64,000 nt of DNA from assembly GCF_037126465.1 (NCBI RefSeq), contig NC_088206.1, positions 30,630,790 through 30,694,789 on the forward strand, read 5' to 3'. Both the position numbers and the translations under genes were made by a program. Shown here piece after piece: positions 56,253 through 64,000 of the stretch. This DNA is from Ornithodoros turicata (lineage: Eukaryota > Arthropoda > Arachnida > Ixodida > Argasidae). The notes under the pieces were generated by a model that did not search any database, had not been told where the DNA came from, and saw only the letters and a list, made by a program, of their open reading frames with translations. Position 1 is the first letter of the stretch, and each line of letters starts with the position of its first letter.

Positions 56253-56389
56253 CTTTAGTGTTCCCGTCATTCCGGGGTACCGTCGGATGGTTCGACACAG
56301 ACACCGAGGGTAGGGTTGTGGCGGTGGGATAGAGGACCCTCTGTTTACAAACAGGTGACGTAAGGAGAAGACCGGTTCGAGGTTGTATT

Positions 56390-56530
56390 TTGCTGTGGTG
56401 GGCAAGAAGCGGGAAAAACGCGTCGGCTGATAGGCCTAAAAGGCTGATAAGGTTGATAGGTGTACACCAGTATGCTTTGTGCGGCGGTGAAACGTAATGG
56501 ATGACATAGGGGTGCAGGTCGTATATTGGA
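56390..56530 (+). repeat. Dispersed repeat X, copy 2
   Basis: Same orientation as copy 1 at 8935-9080, sharing GGGCAAGAAGCGGGAAAAAC and the GGCTGATAAGGTTGATAG region. It ends where LINE endonuclease residues begin (56535), so it could be part of the 5' untranslated region of that LINE family. Confidence 0.6.
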
Positions 56531-57050
56531 GTACGGCAATAGTGGTCTTCGCATTGTTAATGTTTACGCTCCTACCCGTCGCAGCGTGCGTTCCGATTTC
56601 TTTCGCACAATAGGCCTTTTTTTTATAGTATCAAAAATTTACTCTTTGCGGGCGACTTCAACTGCACGATGACTTGCGGGTGTTTGTTCCGCGTCCGATT
56701 TTGGGCCTAGTCACTAGGAGGCTCTGAAGCTGGATGCCGCACACCGTTTTCGGTGTTGGGGAAGACAGCGTGCGCATGAACACGGACAGTGTAGAGACGC
56801 ACTCAGGCAGGTGTTATCTGCGCTTCGCCACCCTGACTCACGCAGTTCTGAATCTGCGTCCGACATCGAGGACGTGCGGAGGCGCCTAGCGTCTTCCCGA
56901 ATGTAGTCGTGGCGTACATTCGTTGTCGGAAGGCATATTGCTCCCGTTTGCTGTGCTACTCAAGTGCTATGTGGCAGAAAATCCGGACTTAGGAAGCGCT
57001 GAGCTCCGGTCAGCTGAATTCTCTCTGATCTCGGTGACATTCAGGATGCA

Positions 57051-57548
57051 ATGCGTGAGCATTGCGCGGCCCTTTATCAGGAGTCACCTTACGACGATCC
57101 TGTTGTCAGCCGAGAGTGCACACTTTCGGCGAAAAAAATGGAGCAGGTTGACTCAGGACCGCTCATGCAAAATGAGGTTTATCCAGCTGTATCCTCAATG
57201 ACGAGCGGAAAGAGCCCTGGCATTGATGGCCTCCCAGTTGAGTTCTACAAGCGCTTCTGGAATGTAATTCGTTCTTGCATGACTCGGGTTTTTAACGTCT
57301 GCTTAACCCAAGGGTCGCTACGCCCCAACATGCAGAATGGTGTCGTCGTCCTTCTGTGCAAAGACACGTCTCGAAAACTGGACACACATGCCTATCGTCC
57401 GATTACTCGGCTGACACGCGATTATAAGATCCTAGCGAAAATACTTTTGTTGCGCGCTTCACATCTGTTGGAGAAGGTGTTACACCCTTGCCAAGCATGT
57501 TCTGCTCCCCAGCAGGTCTTCAGACCTTCACAGAATCTTACTTCGTGA
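57051..57548 (+). pseudogene. Reverse transcriptase, N-terminal half, of the L1/Tx1-type LINE
   Basis: The 165-codon frame includes SSMTSGKSPGIDGLPVEFYK and DTHAYRPITRLTRDYKILAK, the fingers region before motif A. The continuation in another frame (57586-57700) has SFDQSKTFDRVRHAYLFTRL, motif A, with the first aspartate shifted from the usual DQxKAFD. It breaks at the insertion. Confidence 0.78.
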
Positions 57549-57705
57549 TGCCATCCAGTGGATTAACAGTGGCCATGCCCCCGCTGTGCCGGCATCCTTC
57601 GATCAATCCAAGACATTTGATCGCGTGCGACACGCATACCTGTTCACTCGACTGAAGGCATACGGGTTCTCCATTGCGTGTGTCAGCCATGTGGAAACGT
57701 CTATA

Positions 57706-57905
57706 CCCAAGCAGGACACAATATTGGGCCCTTATTGGCTGGTCGTTGGCGATACGGGTCCAATATGGGGCCCGTTTCGTCAATATTTCCCCCATATTGG
57801 CTGAAACTGGGCAATATGGGTCCCATATTGCCCAGCTTGAGCCAATATTGGGAAAATCCCGGCAATATGGGCCCCATATTGCCCGTGTACACCCCATACT
57901 GACTG
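57706..57905. repeat. Palindromic CAATATTGG/CCATATTGCC array
   Basis: About eight copies of words such as GGCAATATGGGCCCCATATT, GGTCCAATATGGGGCCC and GCCAATATTGGG alternate in both orientations, so each unit is close to its own reverse complement. Long open frames run along both strands (57674-58087 on +, 58363-57701 on -) only because the repeat avoids stop codons; they are not genes. The array sits at the left edge of the insertion in the LINE. Confidence 0.8.
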
Positions 57906-58304
57906 AAAATACAGAAAATGGTACATACCCGTGTTGCACAAATGCCCAAGCAGCACGGCAAGATTGGACGTTGAAGCGTGTGAAATGCCCAATTCAGTAC
58001 GTCGTTACATCCAACAACTTCCCGCAGATGATACACATTTTTCGAAACAGTCAACATACGTGGCAATCCCATTGTAACGTTCACTAGAACTCTACAACTC
58101 AACTTTCCACGTTCTGGAAGCAGCCGCCATCTTGCTTTGCGATGACAATGCCAATCGGTCGATCCGACTGAGAGCGAGCGGGTCGTTTGAGCGATATGAC
58201 GCGTCCTACAACTAATGCGCATGCGCGACACCGGGATCGGACGTTTCATACGGGCTATAATGTCGCTGGTTGCTGTAATGATAACGGAATTGCGGCAGGT
58301 CAAG

Positions 58305-58525
58305 TACAAAACACAATGTTTGATAGGAAGGGACGGCTCTTCTGTAAAGTTAGGTGCTTTCAAGTTGCTGCAAGCAGTGCGAGTTGCTCTGGCGTATGTC
58401 CGTCACCGTCACGAAAGTGTTTCGCTCCTTTGTACCCTCGGAGCGGGTTGGAAATTTTTGGTTCCTAACCTATTGCAATCCCAACGAAGGCTTCTGAGGG
58501 ATGTTTGGCATTGGCAGTTCCGTCA
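58305..58525 (+). repeat. Dispersed repeat Y, copy 2
   Basis: Matches 15205-15420 in the same orientation through CACGAAAGTGTTTCGCTCCT and CTATTGCAATCCCAACGAAG to GGGATGTTTGGC. It lies within the 3.4-kb insert. Frame 58215-58619 crosses it but is not conserved in copy 1. Confidence 0.5.
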
Positions 58526-58904
58526 GCCGCCGGCTCTAAAGCGAAACCAGGCTCCAACAGCTCCCCATAGAGCCCATAGTGTGAGAAAATTCACACAACA
58601 CTGGGCACACGACCAATGAGAGTGCAACGTTGTAGAAATTATGCAATGCCAGTCGGCCAATCAGGAGCCTTAACTTTGGCTGACCTTTCGACCGGTTCTG
58701 GCTACCATAGACTTCTACCGGATTCCACGCCTACCGCAGTTACCCGATACTCAAAATAACGGAAGCTTCTTTCGGCTAAAAGAAATATTTATTTGACACA
58801 AAGCACGGATTCAAAGATCTGATACATGGATGCACTGTGCAAAGTCCACTGCGTTGCTGACGCACTGTAACTAAGTTCGAACTTGAAGCAAAACGAATAC
58901 AGCT

Positions 58905-59415
58905 CTCGAAATCCGACGGGGCCCGCGCTTGTTCTTCACACTCCAACCGCTCCAACTCACGAAGCATTCCAGTTCCGGAGTTGATAGACTGTTCGTGGGA
59001 TAATAGTCGTGTCCAGGAACAGCACAACACACGTTGAATCACATCGACGCATGAATAAACCAGCGAACACTTCTAGAAACTGTTCTGCCGATTGACATCA
59101 CCGAAACACGGAACACAAGAGGACGCCTTGCCGGCCGATTTGATGATGAGCATCTTCTTTCGTTGTTTGCAGAGCGGAAAAGGCGCTTGTGTGGCACGTA
59201 ATCGTAATCCTGTCTTTGTTGTCAGGCCTCAAATTCCGACGGCGCCCGAACGCGTTCTTCACGCTCCAACCGCACCAGCCCACGAAGCATTCCAGTTCCC
59301 TAGTTGATAGACTGTACGTGGGATAATAGTCGTGTCCATGAACAGCACAACACGCGTAGAATCACAAACTATTCTGCCGATTGACATCACCGAAACACGG
59401 AACACAAGACGACGG
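58905..59415. repeat. Direct duplication with about 320-bp spacing
   Basis: The segment with GTTCTTCACACTCCAACCGC, then CACGAAGCATTCCAGTTCC and GGGATAATAGTCGTGTCCA, at about 58930-59043 recurs at about 59253-59365. CTGCCGATTGACATCACCGA at 59080 recurs at about 59370. Identity is roughly 90 percent. The middle (59130-59228) is present only once. Confidence 0.7.
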
Positions 59416-59917
59416 ACGCCGTGCCGACCGATGCGAGCTATTTCGAAACTATGCTGAAACTGCTGAAACGGCCGCCGGGACGCTGCACACACATGCGCGC
59501 GTACAAAATGCGATTTCAAAACGTTGTCGACCAATCGGAGCGCGCACGCAGTCTGGGCCAATGAGCTTGCAACGTTGTAGGTTGGCGCAGTGGTACATAC
59601 TCTACAGCCGCATCCTCGGTTACCTGAGGAGGACTGGCGAAACGCACTGCCTCCAAAATATAGTCGCCACCGGCGCGCTACGCGGAAGATCTCTGATTGG
59701 CTGCGCAATATATGTATACATATTTGGATGCTCATTGGTCTAAAAAACTGGCGTCCGGCCACGCGTGTTCTCTCGGACTGCAACCGTTGTGCACGCAGAC
59801 GCTAGGGGGTAGTTTGAGAGTTTTGAATGCTTTAGAATTAGATTGTGGCGAACTGCTAATGTGAGAACGGAATGACACATCCACCTCATCATCACAACAG
59901 CGGGAAGACGAACATGA

Positions 59918-60530
59918 CATGGAATCCCTGCACCTCCAAAGGACGCAGAAATCGTCAGAGAGGAAGTCTGCACTCTTTCCGACGTACTGCAGGTGAACGG
60001 TAAGACAAGTTTAATTACTTTTTGTGACTGAAGGAAGTAATGCAGGTTTATCACGTTAAGTGTATTACGTACAACATTTACGGGTCACTCAGTACGTTAG
60101 CGGCGTTTCATTGTGCAGTGCATTGCCGTAACTTGTACGTTTCTGATATGCCGTTAATCAAACTATGTGTGCTATGCTAGCTGCCCCTCATGCGCGTCGC
60201 AGCCGTTCATTCACTGTGATCTACGAACATTCGTGACGAATGCCTTGGTGTTCAAATACGAAATCAAAGTCGATTGCCTATCATAGCAGTGATTTTCGTG
60301 CAGAGTTACGGATCATCAATATATTTTTTGTTTTGTTTAGTTCTCCCGCAGCCATCGGCAACAACGACGCACATATCTCAGCATTGGCTTTTGAACTGCC
60401 CTTCGATGTCGAAGCACCTAAAGCTCCAGTGAAGCCTGTTACAAGACGTAAAAAGATATGTACTGTAGCTTTTTCGAGGCAGTTCCCGAGGACAAATAAA
60501 GTTGATTTGTCATACACCATCGCTTTTTGA
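59918..60530 (+). other. Gene-like stretch, two phase-compatible exon candidates
   Basis: An open stretch ending GACVLQVN-type residues (HGIPAPPKDAEIVREEVC) stops at a good donor, AACG/GTAAGA (60000). An acceptor TTCTCCCGCAG at 60351 opens a frame in the matching phase (IGNNDAHISALAFELPFDVE) that runs to TGA at 60530. An AATAAA at 60495-60500 lies inside that second frame, which argues against it. No start codon was found in frame and no family is recognised. It lies in the insertion inside a dead LINE, so it could be a transposon gene. Confidence 0.25.
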
Positions 60531-61115
60531 TTGTTTGCTTTGGGACAGCATGATCGTTGCTCTACAGCAAGACAGCAAGCGCCGAAGACAAACCACAAAC
60601 GGACCAGGCTGGGGGGATAGGGGGGACGAGAGGAGAGACGAAAAACCCGAGGAGAGAAGGGGAAGGAGGTTGGGAAAGGAGGTCGGTCTGCGCATGCGCA
60701 CTGGGCCCTAGCTTTTTTCCCGCGCTGGCCAGCAGAGACGCTGTGAGTGGCTCCTGGGGATCACGTGGTTTGGGCGCCCGCCATTTTCCCTGGACCATTG
60801 CGTAAACGGCAGCTTCCGGCGGATGGTTCCGTGGGACTGCTTGTGTCCTTCACCAAGACGGGCGTAGGACCCGTTCTTCATTTTTGAGGCGATGCAGTGG
60901 CTTTTTTTTTTTGTAATTTTATGCAACGTGGATCAATGTGACCTGCAGAAATGAAAAAAAAAGAAGAAGAAGAGGGCAGTTAATAACAGTGGTGGATGGA
61001 TGTTAAACCGGGTAATGCTTTATTATTACGGACTGCCCGTTGGCGTTATCACAGAAATATTGGCAATATTGACGCAAAATGGGCTTGCCAATATGGAGCC
61101 TGGCTGCACTCCCCA

Positions 61116-61472
61116 TATAGCCTCCCAAAAAGCGTTGTCTCTTTTGCTGGAGGCCTGCCGCTGCCCTTTGATGTAATTTGTGGTGGTAAGGTGTGGTGTC
61201 CTCTGTCTCCAGCCTTGTACGCCATCGCCATCAGCCCTCTGCTCGAGAGACTGGGCTCGCTTCCTGTTACCTTGGCACTGCCCTATGGATGCCCTCCACC
61301 TGTTTTCGCGTTCGTGGATGACGTCTGTGTCATCCTTTCACGCAAGTGTTCCCTAGGACCTGCCCTGAAGGTGTTTGAAGATTACGGAGCTGTTTCAGGG
61401 GCAAGACCGAACAGATCAAAAAGTGCAACTTCCGGCCTTTCTGGGATGCCCCTCGGGGTTCCAGTGAGATAA
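61116..61472 (+). pseudogene. Reverse transcriptase, catalytic half, of the L1/Tx1-type LINE
   Basis: Residues SVVSFAGGLPLPFDVICGG, PLSPALYAIAISPLLERLG and FAFVDDVCVILSRKC preserve motif B and the catalytic FVDD box. The expected VRQGCPLSP motif has become GKVWCPLSP. GARPNRSKSATSGL corresponds to the segment after the box. The frame ends at 61472, and small GTTGTAGAGCTGT duplications follow near 61556. Confidence 0.75.
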
Positions 61473-62406
61473 GAGATAAAAATTCAGAAATTCTTGGCGT
61501 GACATTCGATTGCACTGGGTTATCTAGTATCTCTAGGATATAAATTGGCCCCGTGTTGTTGTAGAGCTGTAGTTGTAGAGAGTTGTTGTAGAGCTGTCCT
61601 AGGGCAGCTCAGCTTCGTTGATTTGCCTATCACTTTTCGGGATCACCTGCTCGTGGCTTGGTACTACAGTCGCTTGTGGTTCCTAGGAGCCGTTGTCACG
61701 CCGCCACTATTGATCCGTACTGCCATCACTAGACACGCGTTCCGTTTTGCCTGGGGCGGTTTGGTGGAGTGGGTTGCAAGATCCTGGTTGCATCGTATAG
61801 GTGACCAGGGCGGCTTAGCCATGCCGGTGGTGCTCGACAGGTGTCTTGCAGTTCACTCGCGCGTTTATTTCGGGCCACTGCACCTCCCGATCACCCAGCG
61901 TGCGCATTAGTGTAGTACTCTCTCGGATGCGCCACCAGGTGGTTCATTGAGAGTCCCACATTTCGACCTAGGTCCGAACTCCTGATCATCATACGCTGAT
62001 TGCGTTGATGATATGATGCGTTTGCGACTCCAGCTTCATGACGCTGACACCCAGTTATGGGGTTTTAGCGAATTTTATACAGCAATTAGGGACTTGCAGT
62101 CCGGTCCCGCAGTCCCTTCGGTGCCGACGAACCTTTTGGGCCGTCGAATTACTGCGGGATGGCTAGATGCCCGCCGCGCCAGTCTTCAGTGTGAGTTCTT
62201 CCCTGAAGTTCGGCCCTCAATGTTCTTCCTCTCCGCAAGCGGTTACACCGGTTTCACATACCTCGCTCTGACGGTTGCTTGCGGGGTGTGAAACCGTACA
62301 GCATTGTTTCAGGCGTTGTCGTGTTCCTCTTTTGCTGTAGCGCAGATTAACGCAAGTATTTCAGCTGTGGACTGTCGCCTGGGCCACCGTACAGTTCCTA
62401 GAATCG

Positions 62407-62811
62407 TTGCCTGTTCCGGGCACTCAGCGTAAACAATTGGCTTTATTAATTTCCCAGATAAACATTAAAGTTTGGATCCGTCGTTGCCGGCTGGATTTTG
62501 GTGGCGCAGACTTCGGAGACGCAGCTATATTTCAGGCTGTCAGGGCATGGCTTCGTAGCCACATTGTCTCTGACGAAGCACTGTACGGTCTTGTGGAGTG
62601 CTCTCGCCTCTGGTTGACACACATTCAGGGTGATCGTTTATTGACTGGTCCAGGAGAAACACACCAACACCAAATCAAGATACACAATGCAATATTGTCA
62701 TTACGGAAATCATCATTGTCATCACCACCTACAGACGAGTCTGTAGGTGGTTACTTTAATCCCATACGCAAGAGAAATTGTAGAATTGAACTTAAATTTC
62801 GGTTATACTGA
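62407..62811 (+). pseudogene. C-terminal region of the L1/Tx1-type LINE
   Basis: The 134-codon frame (from INIKVWIRRCRLDFGGADFG) and the preceding frame 62013-62291 (LRLQLHDADTQLWGFSEFY) fit the long C-terminal part of L1/Tx1 open reading frame 2. The coding match fades by about 62640. The rest is 3' sequence with a small hairpin. Confidence 0.55.
62724..62751. repeat. Perfect 13-bp hairpin near the LINE 3' end
   Basis: ACCACCTACAGAC, a GA centre, then GTCTGTAGGTGGT. It is placed shortly before the LINE's 3' end, where some non-LTR elements keep a stem for reverse transcriptase recognition. That role is speculative here. Confidence 0.65.
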
Positions 62812-62873
62812 TAAATAAGAGCCCCAAAATATTGACAGTCAATGCCGACCTTCCAGTTAACTTGGATTAAATT

Positions 62874-63300
62874 ATGGATGTTGTAGATCTTAAATTATTG
62901 TTTTCAATGAATCCTCAAACTGTGAGAATGTATCGAGGAACCTATGCTATCGACAGAGTTTCGCCACTTCAAGAACAAGGTGTCAATGTCATTATTACGC
63001 ATCCACACGACGGCCCGGGAGAACATTGGTTGCTGTACATGAGGGATCGAAATGATACATAGATGTGGACAGCTTTGGTGTACCACCAATTAAGAACAGC
63101 TAGATCTCTCTGTTGATGAATATTGTGACAAGTGTATTCAGAATCTCTACAGCTCCCACTGCGGCCTCTTTGTTTCCGTATTTGCTTCTCGTCTTTGTAA
63201 GAATTGCCCACTCAAAAGCATTATGTCCTTATTTGACAAAAACCTTGTACACAACGATCTCAAGGTAATAAGAATGACTGAAGAGGAATACCTCGTTTAA
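62874..63300 (+). pseudogene. Maverick/Polinton-type cysteine protease remnant
   Basis: The frame at 62874-63062 contains MYRGTYAIDRVS and THPHDGPGEHWLLYM, the region around the catalytic histidine (GxHW) of adenain-like proteases carried by Maverick/Polinton elements. A shifted frame near 63130-63300 contains SSHCGLFVSVFASRLCK, matching the catalytic cysteine segment, and ends with EEEYLV and a stop. Frameshifts between the two halves mean it is inactive. No other Maverick gene (integrase, polymerase B, ATPase) is visible before the window ends. Confidence 0.6.
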
Positions 63301-63313
63301 AAAAATTCACTTT

Positions 63314-63700
63314 TTATTTGTTCAATGTACAAGCTCTTTCAAGATAGTCCTCCAGATTCACTGTCTTGCGAGAGCAGTCTTCCTTTCGCTGGACGATGTA
63401 GTGTGAATGTTGAACGTAATAATTCCGAAGGATCGGTCTTCTCAAACCGGCATTTATAAGGATTGGTGAAATCTGTTCACCATCACTATAGCGTCTTAAC
63501 AAGTCGCATATCACAGCGACAAAACCTTGTAGCCCCTTCCTTAGTTGTCCGAGTCGTGTTCTGATTTGATAATGTAAACTTCGGAAGATGAGTGTGAAGT
63601 CGCTCTCTGGTCCGTTGCAATTCAGGCATGAGTTTAATTTCATCAGGTCCTTGTACATCAACCACTGTACAGTCAAATGAAATCTCTCAGCCGAGATCAT
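63314..63700 (-). CDS. Unknown 128-residue open frame, convergent with the protease remnant
   Basis: A single intact frame starting with ATG at 63700, rich in charged and hydrophobic residues (WLMYKDLMKLNSCLNC, RTRLGQLRKGLQGFVAVICD). It ends 14 bp after the protease stop on the opposite strand. Genes on opposite strands meeting tail to tail are common in Maverick/Polinton elements, so it may belong to one. I do not recognise the protein, and unlike its neighbour it is not visibly broken. Confidence 0.4.
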   Translation of the reverse strand: MISAERFHLTVQWLMYKDLMKLNSCLNCNGPESDFTLIFRSLHYQIRTRLGQLRKGLQGFVAVICDLLRRYSDGEQISPILINAGLRRPILRNYYVQHSHYIVQRKEDCSRKTVNLEDYLERACTLNK

Positions 63701-63714
63701 ACTCCGTCTGAGCC

Positions 63715-64000
63715 GGGGGGGGGGGGGGGCATCCGAGATATGGCCTGATATTATGGTCTAGCCAGTCTGATAATTTCGTTGAAATCAATCCCCCGCAGCG
63801 ACATCGTCGGTGGTGTCTTCAATGTTTGGACAATGGGCAAATCGCCTGTCAGGAGGCACTCCTAATGTATAACAAAAATCTCCTTAAAGTATGTGGAAAG
63901 AGATAAGAAAAGCTGTAAACTCACAGCCCTCGGCGGTGAAACTCCCCAGCCATCATCCCATAATAAAGTGGTTGCCCAGAGTGCTCCAGGGAGAGCGAAT
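63715..64000. other. Window edge, no gene recognised
   Basis: A run of 15 G (63715-63729) is followed by unassigned sequence. It may continue a Maverick-type element beyond the window. Confidence 0.35.

Larger units (their letters stand above)
57706..61115. mobile_element. Composite insertion inside the L1/Tx1-type LINE
   Basis: The LINE reads up to ...CTATA at 57705 and resumes with TATAGCCTCCC at 61116, so TATA is a likely short target duplication. The insert starts CCCAAGCAGGACACAATATTGG. Near its right end it has GGCAATATTGAC and GCCAATATGG, mirroring the left array. Inside are the palindromic array, a second CCCAAGCAGCAC start (57946), repeat Y copy 2, a 320-bp-spaced duplication and a gene-like stretch. 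It may be one large unknown transposon or several nested ones. Confidence 0.5.
56535..62820 (+). mobile_element. L1/Tx1-type LINE, split by a 3.4-kb insertion
   Basis: The + strand reads endonuclease residues (GNSGLRIVNVYAPTRRSVRS near 56535-56605), then the reverse transcriptase (57051-57700) up to an insertion at 57706. It resumes at about 61116 with SVVSFAGGLPLPFDV, CPLSPALYAIAISPL and the catalytic FVDDVCV. A long C-terminal region runs to about 62640. Joining across TATA (57702-57705 and 61116-61119) restores the LINE order after one 1-nt change. Many stops and shifts show it is dead. The GKSPGIDGLPVEFYKRFW segment is characteristic of L1/Tx1 elements. Confidence 0.82.

Noticed and set aside
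57674..58363. Long overlapping frames on both strands (137 codons +, 220 codons -)
   Set aside because: They run through a palindromic repeat that lacks stop codons in several frames. The peptides are repeats of the DNA unit, with no domain.

Overview
This window looks like nuclear DNA from an arthropod, most likely a chelicerate and plausibly a hard tick. The grounds are: split exons with GT/AG borders and large introns; no operons or ribosome binding sites; a very dense and varied transposon load (hAT, mariner, TTAA- and TTA-flanked elements, Helitron, several LINE clades, Penelope, Ty3/gypsy, Maverick/Polinton); and a tRNA-derived SINE of the general kind described in ixodid ticks. No rRNA, CRISPR array, prophage or bacterial gene was seen. 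The species is an inference from these features, not proven.

The one convincing host gene lies on the + strand. Eight exons are recognised (17951-18065, 36831-36949, 37032-37131, 37814-38047, 38107-38367, 42302-42547, 50832-50888, 50945-51054), with a polyadenylation signal at 51196. It encodes a cysteine-rich extracellular protein with PAN/apple-like domains, a short stalk and a C-terminal membrane helix. From 36831 onward every splice phase agrees. Between exon 1 and exon 2 at least one exon (enters with 1 nt, leaves in phase 1) was not found, and the 5' end probably lies left of the window. Everything else up to 51 kb is intron or upstream sequence packed with mobile DNA.

Layout. 0.3-1.2 kb: TA-flanked inverted-repeat element. 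2.1-8.5 kb: hAT nest, with one 3.06-kb element and a second hAT element interrupted by a 2.4-kb relative of the first, which itself carries a LINE tail. 10.0-13.5 kb: minus-strand RNase H-bearing LINE broken by a 1.1-kb hAT element with a perfect 8-bp target duplication. 13.7-14.1 kb: AGGTAATTA-rich degenerate array. 16.8-21.0 kb: two minus-strand LINE fragments around PAN exon 1. 22.8-24.0 kb: dead mariner. 24.4 kb: 153-bp foldback. 25.7-28.5 kb: LINE and Penelope pieces. 32-36 kb: MADF ORF, hairpins and a TTA-flanked MITE. 36.8-42.5 kb: PAN exons, a Helitron helicase remnant split by another hAT-like element, and a SINE nearby. 45.2-49.0 kb: head-to-head Penelope copies around a gypsy integrase fragment. 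50.7-51.2 kb: 3' end of the PAN gene. 52-56 kb: LINE tail, possible small exon, and a TTAA element nested in another inverted-repeat element. 56.5-62.8 kb: L1/Tx1-type LINE split by a 3.4-kb insert that begins with a palindromic CAATATTGG array. 62.9-63.7 kb: Maverick/Polinton-type protease remnant.

No intact autonomous element and no multi-gene pathway were found. The most unusual signals are repeat structures: several unrelated-looking elements whose ends are packed with element-specific 6-10 bp words, a family of CCCAAGCAGCAC-ended elements, a 221-bp near-perfect hairpin, and hammerhead-like motifs next to Penelope coding ends.
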